Assembly (NCBI GenBank): GCA_051294375.1 | Contig: CM119265.1 | Location: forward strand, 5,386,355-5,450,354 | DNA from: Paraspadella gotoi | Taxonomy: Eukaryota; Chaetognatha | Direction: 5' to 3' | DNA length: 64,000 bases | In this document: piece by piece, positions 51,263 to 63,590 of the stretch | Layout of the letters: every line of letters starts with the position of its first letter | Numbering within the stretch: the stretch's first letter is position 1 | Made by a program: the position numbers and the translations under genes | Notes under the pieces: generated by a model | Seen by the model: the letters and a program-made list of their open reading frames with translations, nothing else | The model's database searches: none | Told to the model about the DNA's origin: nothing

Positions 51263-52862
51263 TCACGCCATCTGCGCGAGAAACACCTTCCTCGTCCTTT
51301 CCTCCTTCTCTCTCTTCCTCTTCTCCTCCTCCAACAACCTCCTCCTCGTCTCCATCTTCCTCTCCACGCTCTTCCTCTCCGCGGCGGGAAAGTGTCCGAT
51401 GGCGGCGACGAATCCGCTCCCGAAACACGCCGCGCCCTCTCTCACCGACGCCGCCGTCCCCGTCGCCGTGCTCGTCGGCGTCGGTATGAAACTCGCGCGC
51501 GACTTTCTCTTCTCTGGCGCCGGCGGCGCCGGAACTTCGAAGCCGGTCTCCGTTCCTCGATTCGGCGACGTCTCCTCCACGACCGCTTTCCTTCTCAAGT
51601 TGATCGTCGACGAGGAAGTCAGCGTCGCTATGGAAACCAACTTGTCAACACCCCTGTCGCTGCGACCTCGTCCGCCGCCGCTTTCTTCCTCCAACGTGAA
51701 TCTCGACGCGGCGTGCGACTCCCGTCCCAGCGCAGCGGCATTGGATTCCAGACGACGACGCAATTCGTCCTTGAGGGCGTCTTGGTAGTCGCGAACGATT
51801 CCGGTGATCTCGGCGTCGAGAGAGAGAAGGGAGAGCGTCGACGATGAAGACGGTTCCATCGGCGTCTGCGCTTCCGATTCCAGCTTCTTTCGCTTCAACT
51901 GGACGGCGGCTTTGAGGCGAGCGTCGACTCGGGAGGCGTTCATCGAAGTGCGAAGCGACGAGGCCGTGGCGATCGGCAGCTCGGAGGTCATCCGTGTTTG
52001 CGGCTCTGCCGGGCTATTCGTAGAGGGGCCCTGGGCGGAGGCTCGTCGGGAGATGGAAAGGCGTTTTCTGGAAAGGAATGAATAAATGAATGAAAGCGAA
52101 ATGAAATTGCGATATTAGATTAAAAAAAAATAATAGCTCTGTGTTAATCGTCGTAACGACAGCAAGGACAACGATGACGTTTGTACAACCCACTTGATCT
52201 TCCTCACAAGATCCTTTTCTTCCTCCATTTGCGGATTCCGTCCCATCAAAATTGCTCGATCGTTGCGGCAGACTTCCGCTTCGGAGATGTCGATCTCTTG
52301 CAACAGGTCTTGCTTGCTTTCGATGTCTTAAAAGAAGACGGGGGGAAAAAAATTCACCCCCAATTAGTTTGTGAAACTCCGCTTTGTAACGATATTGGTT
52401 CTGATACTGTGTATGAAATTGGTACAACCAATGTAAAAATTATCCATTCATTCCATTCATTTAATAAATAAACTATCTTGCCCCTGACTTTGGACAGGCT
52501 TTGGTGGTTTAAGGCCTCCATCACTCTTACAAGATAATGACAAAGCAGGTCCATGCATATTATTCATATTAATCGATCGATAAAAGCAATGAACTCGAAC
52601 CTTCTTCCCAAGCCTTGGCAAGTTTGACGACGGGATTGGCATTGTACTTGAGTCTCTTCTCAAAGAGCAAGGAGAGATTGTCGATGCACTTGGCCTCAAC
52701 GATGCTGGCCGATTTGACGTTGTAGCGTCGCTGGCCCTCGAATAGGTCCACTCGACGCTGGAGGCGCTGCTCGCTCATCGAGCGGAATCTCTGAAAATTG
52801 TCCATCTTTTTCCGGATGCTCTTCTTCGCCATCTTTCGGCGACGTTCCAACTTTTGCTCCAT
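51263..52862 (-). CDS. Coiled-coil protein of unknown function (about 398 aa)
   Basis: Three exons: 52862-52601, 52308-52179 and 52067-51263 (stop). Phases agree (1, then 2); the second donor (GTCATC) is weak but is the only phase-compatible one. The N-terminus (MEQKLERRRKMAKKSIRKK) begins a long basic helix, and exon 2 adds LLQEIDISEAEVCRND. The last exon has a Ser-rich disordered middle and ends in a strongly charged helix (ERKMETRRRLLEEEKRKREK). No signal peptide or membrane segment, so it is probably intracellular and structural. I do not recognise a family. The opposite-strand open frames over exon 3 are shadows caused by its GC-rich codons. A complete copy of the dispersed palindrome-tailed repeat sits in intron 1 (52411-52500). 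Confidence 0.65.
52411..52500 (-). repeat. Dispersed palindrome-tailed repeat, copy 3 (most complete)
   Basis: On the minus strand it reads CAAAGTCAGGGGCAAGATAG, TTATTTATTAAATGAATGGA, ATGGATAATTTTTACATTGG and TTGTACCAATTTCATAC. This is the longest copy seen and suggests the consensus. Confidence 0.8.
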
Positions 52863-53739
52863 CTCTTGGGTCGTAGTTTGTTTGTTTGTTTTTTTCAATT
52901 TTTATACAATCAAATTATTATTATTTGTTATACTTCTTTGTATAATGTACAATTGTTCGCAACGTTGGTGGTCACTGACACTATTTATCTTTCATCGGAA
53001 AGTTTTTGTAGAGTTTTCAAAAAAGTCGTACAAACTTAGTTCGTATAACACGGCATTTATAAAGTAAGAAGCAGAAAACTCTTCGCCGAGTTCCGGGTTC
53101 GAAGAGATATAAATATTTTCGATTCCAGTCGAATCATCTCTNNNNNNNNNNTCTCGAAGATTCCGAACCGCTCATAAACTTGATGTATGACTTTTTCCGA
53201 TCGCGAAAATTTTTAATCATTTCCGAGCCCACCTCTTTTCCGCCCATCGTCGCCTTCGTCTTCGTTTGCGTGGCGTGTCAAAAAAGTCTAACCCGCGCGC
53301 CCCATGACCTTCGGATCCCGATGGGTACAAAACTGTTTTCATAACTTAATCGTGCGTTAAATCTGTCAAGAATAATGACTGAAATGACCTGCATTTTTAA
53401 GTCGACTCGTGGTCTAAATCTCCACGGTGACCCGACCATAAATGTAGTTTTTTTTTACAGAACAATTCGGACTATTGGTTGGTTTAAAGCAGTCTATGAA
53501 AATTTGATTGGAGATCGGCTGTTTATATTTAGTAATAAAATTTACTAATGAAAAAAGTAGGAGATCAAACCTTAATTCATCAGAGAAAAAATAAAAATAA
53601 TAATCACACAAGGTTCGCATACGAGAAACGAAAGTCGAAAATACCAGTTTAAAAATCCATCAATGGATAAAAAAAATATAAATATTGGCGAAAGATAATA
53701 ATAATTAGACCCGCAAGTTTTATACTTTCGCCGTTCATT
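52863..53739. other. Intergenic, with a 10-N gap
   Basis: AT-rich sequence upstream of the minus-strand coiled-coil gene and downstream of the next minus-strand gene. N at 53142-53151. No supported exon. Confidence 0.5.
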
Positions 53740-56700
53740 TCAAAGTTTGATAAAAGGCGACGAATATTTCGTCCGGTACGATTTGGGATACAAATCCGCG
53801 CCGGGAATCGTGTAGACCGGCGTCATGACTCTCTTTCCCTTGCCTCCTTTGTCATCGGCGTCAGCGTTCGTTTCCAATCGATCCAACGGGGGCGCCGTCG
53901 TGTTTTTTTCCTCCTCGACGTCCGAAGCATCACTGCCGCGTCGCTCAGGTCTCTTTTTCCTGTGAAAAAACCGCGTAAGTGAATGAATTCATTCGTTATA
54001 TGTCTGTTTCGCTACTTCGTGTTGAAATATTAAAACAATAAAGGATAAAAGGATTAAAACCTTTAAATATTAAATACTCAGTTAATTATTTGAAAATTAA
54101 TATCGATATTAAAACACAAACGTTACGTACTAAAACGAATGAAAAATTCTTAATTTGTTCACACTCTTTTAAACTAATAATATATCCAATTTTATTCGAA
54201 TACAACAAGGTTGATTCAGTTCAATCATCATCAACAAACAAATATAGACTAAGTCTGTGCAAACGAAAAACATAATAAAATAGAGAGGAAAAAAAAACAC
54301 TAATGAACACTAATGAAAATTATTGTAATAAAACTACGCAATTTTCGCATAGAGTTTCGTACATATAATACATAATATATAATATTATGTAATATATATC
54401 ACTCAAAAACAAATGAAATACATAGCTTTGCGCAAAGTTTCCCGACGATGGCAAATGAGAGAGACTAAGGAAACCAACATATGGCAAAAAACACTCTTGC
54501 TATCCAATTCCAATTTCGTTGGCTCGCATTCTGCGAAGCGAATAGAAAGGGTTTACTTATAAAATATTTAAAAAAAAGCTAAAGAAGATATCTCACTTGC
54601 TATTTTGTCATGACAATGGCACCACCTGATAACATCTGCGTCCACAACAAATTTATATTCGCGCTTTATTCAAGATCATTCCTAGAGTCGTTAAGAACAT
54701 TATATTGGTTGTACCAAATTCTCACCAGTGTGGCGGTATATTCACACCGCCTCACGTCCACCATCTTCAGCCAAATCCATTGGTCAGAAGGGAAACACAC
54801 CATCCCAAGTGATGAGTGTTCCATCCACAGTCCTAACGACTTCCCTCTGCATTGGCAAAGCGAGACCGTCCTAGGGTAACCGCGCCAGTGACTGGAGGCG
54901 TCACTGAGGGTCGGAAGCCCCAAAGCCAACAGTGAGATGCCCCATCCCAATGGGCATCACAGGCAACCCGGCTGTTGCCATAAGTGGTGAGCCCTACTAT
55001 CGAACACGCAACCTTCTCAGGGTAGCTACGACAAACGCCTATGCCCTGCCGAACTTTGGTACGCTATGACAAACGCCTATGCCCCTGGGGTATGCTACGA
55101 CAAAACGCCTATGCCCCCACAACTCGCGCTCTCTCTCTCTATCTCCCACTATGGTAACAGTCTTGTCAAGACACCTCTCAGGCTTTGAGAAACCTGAGTG
55201 ATGTCTTGGCCGGGGATCCTGTGCGGTATATTCAACACTGCCTCACGTCCACCATCTTTCAGCCAAACCCATTGCTCAGAGGGGAACACACCATCCAAGT
55301 GTAGTGTTCCATCCACAGTCCTAACGACTTCCCTCTGCGTTGGCAAAGCGAGACCGTCCTAGGGTAACCGCGCCAGTGACTGGAGGCGTCACTGAGGGTC
55401 GGAAGCCCCCAAAGCCAACAGTTGAGATGCCCCATCCAATGGGCATCACAGGCAACCCGGCTGTTGCCATACCGGACGGTTTTTTCCCGTAACATAACTT
55501 TCCGCAGATCTTAATGAGGTCGCATTGCTGGCTGACATTCTTTACGCAACCGTTGCAATCGTAACACCCAAATTTGCTGCAGCCGTAAATTGGTACCTTG
55601 TCCCAACTTCCATCGATGTTCTGGTAAAAAGGGTCAAGTTTTAAGCCAGAACGAATGAAAAATAATAATAACAGACAAAATTGGCTTGAAACCATTGTTA
55701 AGTTTTTTCTCAGCAGATATTGTCAATAAGTTTTTATAGGCGAAAATATCTTCCGCGACATGCACGGCGTTTCGACTTCATTCTGAAATAAAAAAAAGCG
55801 TTGTGTTCCTTTGTATGTCGTTGGATTTACGGTTCAAAATATAGAATTTATACATGTATTTAAATACATATACTATATAGTTTTCATTGTACAATGTACC
55901 TAACGCGTAACCAGCCGATTCCATCTGTTGGTGCGCCAACTTTAGCCCCGGTGTATTGTTGTTTTTCTTACAATACACTGACTTTTTTTCTCTTACGATC
56001 CTGTCATTATGTACGTACTTGACCGAGTCTAATCATTAGTCCGTCGTGAAGACGAGCCACCTGTTGTGAATTTGAAATGCGGCAAAATCGTTGACTAACA
56101 AAACGTAAATAAATAAACGTTAGTTTCTAGCGGTGAATGATTGATTTCATCGAAGAGTCGACGACGACCAAGCGCGAAAGACCGACGGTGACGCCGAGTC
56201 ACAGTTAACTTGTTATTAAACGCGGGTCATTTCAAGGTCAAACATCGAAATTCCTGGATGTAATTCCTTTTAAGACTCACTTGACAAAATCTCGATTGTA
56301 CGCAGACGATACGAGACAATTGTTCCATTTCTGCATTGACGATTTGGACGCGACGCTGAAGACACCAACGGGTGACACGATGCATAAGATTAAAAAAAAC
56401 AGCCAAACGGATGAATAATTTCTTTTCATATTTTTTGCGTTTTATTTCTAAGCATTTTTTTATGCGTCTTCCAGCCAACGCCCGAGGTTGAAAGAGTGCA
56501 TCGTTACGAGCAAACATTGAAATGACGCATGCGCAAATGTGCAAAGAGACGATAAGCAAAAAAGCGGAAGTAGTTAGCGAGCGCCTTTCAACGTACATTA
56601 CCTACATTTTAGCTTTATAACACACTTCTTTCCTGATGATCTAAAAAATACTTTGAATAAATACAGGAAACACGTTTGAGAAATGCAATTTAATGTAATA

Positions 56701-59538
56701 CTAAGTACGTCATCAGTAGTTCCAGTTTCATCTCAACAGACAGCCGTTTTCAAGTCCGAAGTTTGAAATTCAGAAAAGCAATGCGAAAAAAAGTACAGTA
56801 CGACAAGACAAAAAAAATCATTGGTAAGAAAAATAATTAGAGAAAACGTTTTTCAACAACAACAATTTCGATGCAGAAAATTCAAATCTTTTTGACAAGA
56901 GATACATTCAAAATAGAGAGTTAATTTAGAGGAGCGGCAATTAATCAAAAATTAATCAAAACCTTTTTAGAACATTATACTTAAATAATGTTTGCAAAAT
57001 CATTCTTCTAACAGCGTTGCGCCTCGTTTGAGAAGCGAGACTTACGTCCGAGTTGACGACACAGCTTTCCGACCAAAATCACATTCGATCTGTGGTGTAG
57101 ATCGGGATGAAAGTACTTTATTTTTATTTTAAAATTGTTTTCCGACGTTAGCCTATATTGAGTTTTAAAATTTCAAAGACAAACCTTGGAAGACGTTTTT
57201 AATGTTTTTTACAACTACTTTATTTGTAAAAACGTACATGTTTCGGCTTACATACAAGCCTTCTTCAGCGTTAACAAATTATTTGTGAATTTTAAATTGA
57301 TTTGTGCAAAAAGAAGAAGAGAGAGAGAGAGAGAAAGAGAGAAAAATAGAAGAGAGAGGGCATAGTTTCCAACACAGAGATGAAGAAAAGAATAGTGGTC
57401 AGATGTGAGGACAGGTTAAGATAAGGAACAGATTGAGTTAGATTGTGAAAAGAAATATAATGGTGAAAGGAGAAGAGAGAGAGAGAGAGAGAGCAGAGAA
57501 ATATTAGAAACAATACATTATAATAATAAAAAAACATTAAAACGTCTTCAATATGCAATCACAACGAAAAAGAAAAGAAATTCCACGATGTCTAAGACAA
57601 ATCTTATAAAAATTTTAAACAGTAATTCCGACGTTTTTATTTTTAAAAAGTCGATTTACGAAGATAAAAGTTAAATTTATCTTCGACGGGCAGCATACTC
57701 GTGAACCACACTCAAACTCTCAACTCCTCACCTTCTTGGGACAAGCTTCGACTTGGCATTGCTCCAGAGTCGGCAACTTCAACGCAGGCTCCGACGGAGC
57801 CGTCAACGTAGCAGGACCCGCGCGTTAATAACTCGAGATGAAGCGGCAGTAATTCTCCGACTGCGCCAGAGCGACGGCGACGCAGCGCCTTGTGGCCTCG
57901 GAACACGTTAGGGAAGTTACGTTAACATGTCGGACCAGCGTAGACAGGTCTTGCCGTGCGCGAGATGGACAACGTGCCGATATAAGAACGCGGTTCCGCA
58001 CGTTCAGGCATTCTGTGTTTTTCAAGCGAGAAGGTCATTCAATTTTGTGAAATTAATCTTTGTAAAAAAGGGGCTCGAAGTATTTGTGAGAAAGTAAGGA
58101 ACCTTCGATTCGACCATACTTAACCTTTTGGACAGATTGGAATATCGCAGTATTGATACTTCGTGTTGGGAACTGAAAAAAAATGAATAAAACAAAAAAA
58201 ACTTCGCTTACAATTCCGTGACAAGGAGAGCAAAATGATACGATTGTAGACAGACCCCTTCGATGTAACACCGCGGGCCCATCGGATCGTAGTCGGGATT
58301 CCTGCAGTTGTTCCTGGCTTTTTTTAGGACAGGATACTTTTCTTTATTCATTCCATCCCTCGTTTTGACGACCCCAGAGAGGTGACTCTCCGCCATGACA
58401 GGCATGTCNNNNNNNNNNNNNNNNNNNNNNNNNAAAAACGCTAAGAAGATATCTCACTTGCTATTTTGTCATGACAATGGCACCACCTGGATACATCTGC
58501 GTCCACAACAAATTTATATTCGCGCTTATTCAAGATCATTCCTAGAGTCGTTAAGAACATTATATTGGTTGTACCAAATTCTCACCAGACGGTTTTTCCC
58601 GTAACATACCTTTCCCGCAGATCTTAATGAGGTCGCATTGCTGGCTGACATTCTTTACGCAACCGTTGCAATCGTAACACCCAAATTTGCTGCAGCCGTA
58701 AATTGGTACCTTGTCCCAACTTCCATCGATGTTCTGGTAAAAAGGGTCAAGTTTTAAGCCGAACGAATGAAAATAATAATAACAGACAAAATTGGCTTGA
58801 ACCATTGTTAAGTTTTTTCTCAAGCAGATATTGTCACATAAGTTTTTATAGGCGAAATATCTTCCCGACATGCACGGCGTTTCGACTTCATTCTGAAATA
58901 AAAAAAAGCGTTGTGTTCCTTTGTATGCGTTGGATTTACGGTTCAAAATATAGAATTTATACATGTATTTAAATACATATACTATATAGTTTTCATTGTA
59001 CAATGTACATAACGCGTAACCAGCCGATTCCATCTGTTGGTGCGCCAACTTTAGCCCCGGTGTATTGTTGTTTTTCTTACAATACACTGACTTTTTTTCT
59101 CTTTACGATCCTGTCATTATGTACGTACTTGACCGAGTCTAATCATTAGTCCGTCGTGAAGACGAGCCACCTGTTGTGAATTTGAAATGCGGCAAAATCG
59201 TTGACTAACAAAACGTAAATAAATAAACGTTAGTTTCTAGCGTGAATGATGATTTCATCGAAGAGTCGACGACGACCACGCGAAAGACCGACGGTGACGC
59301 CGAGTCACAGTTAACTTGTTATTAACGCGGGTCATTTCAAGGTCAAACATCGAAATTCCTGGATGTAATTCCTTTTAAGACTCACTTGACAAAATCTCGA
59401 TTGTACGCAGGACGATACGAGACAACTTGTTCCATTTCTGCATTTGACGATTTTGGACGCGACGCTGAAGACACCAACGGGTGACTCGATGCATAAGATT
59501 AAAAAAAACAGCCAAACGGATGAATAATTTCTTTTCAT
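53740..59538 (-). CDS. Cysteine-rich, probably membrane-anchored protein (about 231 aa)
   Basis: Best model: exons 59538-59386, 58892-58803, 58733-58610, 54530-54422 and 53959-53740 (stop). Phases agree at every join (0, 0, 1, 2), but the model bridges the 25-N gap and the duplicated block. It begins MKRNYSSVWLFFLILCIESP, a signal peptide. The ectodomain is cysteine-dense (KCRNGTSCLVSSC, then CMSGRYFAYKNLCDNIC, then YGCSKFGCYDCNGC and CDLIKICGK). Exon 4 adds a short hydrophobic stretch (VFCHMLVSLVSLIC) followed by basic residues, perhaps a membrane span, then an acidic, proline-containing tail ending SPFIKL. If the exon 4 donor (GTATTT) is not used, the protein ends at TGA 54405-54403 instead. 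I recognise no family. It starts 563 bp after the end of the EGF–kringle gene, on the same strand. Confidence 0.5.
54725..55480. mobile_element. ~755-bp insertion made of two hairpin-rich repeats
   Basis: Absent from the right copy, where CTCACCAG is followed directly by ACGGTTTTTCCC. It holds two ~250-bp units (54731-54980 and 55223-55470) with ~240 bases between. The middle has three ~32-bp repeats of CTACGACAAACGCCTATGCC (about 55024-55115). Each unit has successive perfect stems (see findings). No open frame of note. It is interpreted as a polymorphic insertion of a non-autonomous element. Confidence 0.6.
55490..56429 (-). pseudogene. Duplicate, frame-damaged copy of exons 1-3 of the cysteine-rich gene
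   Basis: Exon 1 equivalent at about 56429-56275 starts with the same signal peptide but loses the cysteine frame after about residue 30 through missing bases. Exon 2 and 3 equivalents lie near 55780-55690 and 55618-55495. The exon 3 donor reads GGAAAGTTATG rather than GGGAAAGGTATG. These look like assembly errors in a redundant contig rather than a decayed gene. Confidence 0.7.
57000..58408 (-). pseudogene. Duplicate, damaged 3' exons of the EGF–kringle gene
   Basis: Equivalents of the last exon (about 57090-57000), the second-kringle exon (about 58012-57735), the short kringle exon (about 58173-58125) and part of the first-kringle exon (58408 to about 58257, cut by the gap). Several carry single-base indels that break the frame. 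Confidence 0.75.
58409..58433. other. 25-N assembly gap
   Basis: Run of 25 N that separates the two copies of the duplicated block, probably joining two overlapping contigs. Confidence 0.98.
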
Positions 59539-60101
59539 ATTTTTTGCGTTTTATTTCTAAGCATTTTTTTATGCGTCTTCCAGCCACGCCCGAGGTTGAA
59601 AGAGTGCATCGTTACGAGCAACATTGAAATGACGCATGCGCAATGTGCAAGAGACGATAAGCAAAAAAGCGGAAGTAGTTAGCGAGCGCCTTTCAACGTA
59701 CATTACCTACATTTTAGCTTATAACACACTTCTTTTCCTGATGATCTAAAAAATACTTTGAATAAATACAGGAACACGTTTGAGAAATGCAATTTAATGT
59801 AATACTAAGTACGTCATCGTAGTTCCAGTTTCATCTCCAACAGACAGGCCGTTTCAAGTCCGAAGTTTGAATTCAGAAAAGCATGCGAAAAAAAGTACAG
59901 TACGACAAGACAAAAAAAATCATTGGTAAGAAAAATAATTAGAGAAAACGTTTTTCACAACCAACAATTTCGATGCAGAAAATTCAAATCTTTTTTGACA
60001 AGAGATACATTCAAAATAGAGAGTTAATTTAGAGGAGCGGCAATTAATCAAAAATTAATCAAAACCTTTTTAGAACATTATACTTAAATAATGTTGCAAA
60101 A
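59539..60101. promoter_or_regulatory. Spacer between EGF–kringle stop and cysteine-rich gene start
   Basis: Both genes run on the minus strand, so this 563-base spacer should hold the terminator and poly(A) site of one and the promoter of the other. No clear motif could be assigned. Confidence 0.35.
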
Positions 60102-60563
60102 TCATTCTTCTAACAGCGTTGCGCCTCGTTTGAGAAGCGAGACTTCGTCCGAGTTGACGACACGCTTTCCGACCAAAATCACATTCGGATCTGTGGTGTA
60201 GATCGGGATGAAAGTACTTTATTTTTATTTAAAATTGTTTTCCGACGTTAGCCTATATTGAGTTTTAAATTTCAAGACAAACCTTGGAAGACGTTTTTAA
60301 TGTTTTTCTACAACTACTTTATTTGTAAAAACGTACATGTTTCGGCTTACATACAAGCCTTCTTCAGCGTTAACAAATTATTTGTGAATTTTTAAATTGA
60401 TTTGTGCAAAAGAAGAAGAGAGAGAGAGAGAGAAAGAGAGAAAAATAGAGAGAGAGGGCATAGTTTCCAACACAGAGATGAGAAAAGAATAGTGGTCAGA
60501 TGTGAGGACAGGTTAAGATAAGGACAGATTGAGTTAGATTGTGAAAAGAAATTAAATGGTGAA

Positions 60564-60602
<39 letters not shown>

Positions 60603-62431
60603 AATATTAGAAACAATACATTATAATAATAAAAAAACATTAAAAACGTCTTCCAATATGCAATCACAACGAAAAAGAAAAAGAAATTCACGATGTCTAA
60701 GACAAATCTTATAAAAATTTTAACGTAATTCCGACGTTTTTATTTTTAAAAGTCGATTTACGAAGATAAAAGTTTAAATTTATCTCTCGACGGCAGCATA
60801 CTCGTGACCACACTCAAACTCTCAAACTCCTCACCTTCTTTGGGACAAGCTTCGACTTGGCATTGCTCCAGAGTCGGCAACTTCAACGCAGGCTCCGACG
60901 GAGCCGTCACGTAGCAGGCCACCGCGTTAATACTCGAGATGAAGCGGCAGTAATTCTCCGACTGCGCCAGAGCGACGCGACGCAGCGCCTTGTGGCCTCG
61001 GAACACGTTAGGGAAGTTACGTAACATGTCGGACCAGCGTAGACAGGTCTTGCCCGTGCGCGAGATGGACAACGTGCCGATATAAGAACGCGGGTTCCGC
61101 ACGTTCAGGCATTCTGTGTTTTTCAAGCGAGAAGGTCATTCAATTTTGTGAAATAATCTTTGTAAAAAGGGCTCGAAGTATTGTGAGAAAGTAAGGAACC
61201 TTCGGATTCGACCATACTTAACCTTTTGGACAGATTGGAATATCGCAGTATTGATACTTCGTGTTGGGAACTGAAAAAAAATGAATAAAAAAAACAAAAA
61301 ACTTCGTTACAATTCCGTGACAAGGAGAGCAAAATGATACGATTGTAGACAGACCCCCTTCGATGTAACACCACGGGCCCATCGGATCGTAGTCGGGATT
61401 CCTGCAGTTGTTCCTGGCTTTTTTTAGGACAGGATACTTCTTTATCAATTCATCCTCGGTTTTGACGACCCCCAGAGAGGTGACGGTCTCCGCCCATGAC
61501 AGGCATGTCAGTCCCGATTTGGTCGTGTTCTTGGTACCGCCGTAGGTGTCACCCAAACGGGTTCGCTTGCATTCTAAGTAATTTGAAAATCATTTATTGA
61601 TTTATGAACTTATTGATTTAATTATTATTTATTTATTTATTTATTTCATCACGCATAAAACGGGGTAAATCTTTTTCGCTCGAGTAAACAAAAAGATTTC
61701 GAAATCTTCTTTACCGTTTTTTTAAATTTCAGATTTTTTTTTCAGGATTTCTTTTTCTATATTTTTATTCCTGTAATTTTTTTTAAAAGAATTAATTACT
61801 AATTACTAAGGCTTTTAAATAATCTATACAAAATATCGAGAATGGTTATTTCTTTAAACCTTTCATTCAAAATTCAAGTCATTGCTATGGTAAGAAAAGA
61901 AAGAATAAGAGGAGGATGAAGCAGATGAGGTAGGGTGAAAATCAGAGAGAAGAGAGAGAGAGAGAGACGAGAGAAAAGAAGAGAGAGGTCGCGTGTGATG
62001 CTGCCACAAGAGTTAGCAATCTTTGCAGGTATAGTTGGCGGCGGTCAAACCAGAGTCATCAGAATATTTCGGAGATTAAAATTTATCGGTAAAAAGACAG
62101 ATAAATCAAAAAAGAAAAGTAAAATCAGTTAAAATCTGTCAAGAATTCTTTCAAGAAGACTGTTCTCATTTCGTGCGGGCCATACCGTGAACATATCCAT
62201 GAATTTCAGTAACGAGTTAAAGGTCTTTTTCATCCTCTTGAATTCGCCGTATGCGAACAAAAAAATTGTTTCAGGGAAAATTAAATAAAACGAAGAAAAG
62301 ATAACTTAATTCGCGAATTCCAACCTCGGTAAACGATAAAACTATTCTTTTTCGGTTTTACCCCTCGTTTTATGCCGTGATGTATTTAATTTATTTATTT
62401 ATTTATTTATTTATTTTTTATTTATTTATTT

Positions 62432-62495
<64 letters not shown>

Positions 62496-63517
62496 TATTA
62501 TTTATATTTATTTAATTTATTTTTTTTTTATATATTTATTTTATTTTTTTTTATTTTTATATTTATTTATTTTTTTTTTATTTTTATATTTATTTTAATT
62601 TTTTTTTTTATTTTTAATATATTATTTTATTTTTTTTTTATATTTATTTATTTAATTTATTTACAGATTGATTATTTATATATTTCAAATCTAGTAAGAG
62701 AAGTTTAACACTTATTTAATTTGTCCAAATTTTTTTTTTTCCAAATGAACCTTTGATAGGGGTACAAGCTTTCCCGAACGGAAAAGCGAGATTTGCATTG
62801 CGTGACAGCATTTCGTATCCCTCTTTGCATTGGCACTGAAAAAAAAATAGAAAAGGTTTTTCAAGGTGACGAAAGTTTCTCCAAATGACAACGTAAGTTT
62901 TTCCTCGAACTGAAAAAGAAAAAAACCCAAACAAAAGACAAGGGCGTCACCTCGAATCCGCCATCGTTGTTGACGCAAAGAGAATTCGTCCCCGCGGGAC
63001 AAGGAGGATTCTCAGTCGCGCATTCGTCGATGTCTCGGCAAATTCCATCGTCGTCTTGTTCGTAGCCATCGAGACACGCGCACTTGAAAGATCCTGAGTA
63101 CAAGTGAGGAATTTTAAAACCTTATCTCTCTCTCTCTCCCTCCCTCTCTCTCCCCCTCTCTCCCTCTCTCTCAATTTATCGCTCTCACCCAACGTGTTTA
63201 CGCAATTGGCGCGCGCATCGCACGCATCCGGCTGCGCGCACTCGTCCACGTCCTCGCAATCTTCCGACGCTTCTGAGGCGACAAATCCTTCCGCGCAGAT
63301 GCAATCGAAATCTCCTGGAAAATTCACGCAAACCTTCTTTCCGCCGCATCCGCCTCGAAAAAAAAAAAAAAAAGTAGACATGTGTGTGGACAACGATTAT
63401 TCGCCGAGAATCGACGTCGTCGTTTTGGGTCGTTTTGGGTCATCTGCCATCGCCTCTCTGTTTGTCCTGCGTGAACTGAAATCATTTCACTTCATTCTCT
63501 CTCTCTCTCTCTCCTCT

Positions 63518-63590
<73 letters not shown>

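Larger units (their letters stand above)
54571..58408. repeat. Left copy of a ~3.1-3.8 kb duplicated block
   Basis: Collinear with 58434-61509 apart from scattered single-base indels and one extra ~755-bp stretch (54725-55480). It ends exactly at the N gap, inside the first kringle exon. Confidence 0.95.

Noticed and set aside
51104-51847. Long plus-strand open frame
   Set aside because: It lies antisense to the third exon of the minus-strand coiled-coil gene, whose exons join in phase; the plus frame is an Arg-rich shadow.
57292-57558. Hydrophobic minus-strand frame
   Set aside because: It falls in an intron over a GA/CT repeat and is not phase-compatible with the kringle exons.
62377-62598. 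Tyr/Leu/Phe/Ile-rich frame that looks like a membrane protein
   Set aside because: Translation of the ATTT microsatellite.
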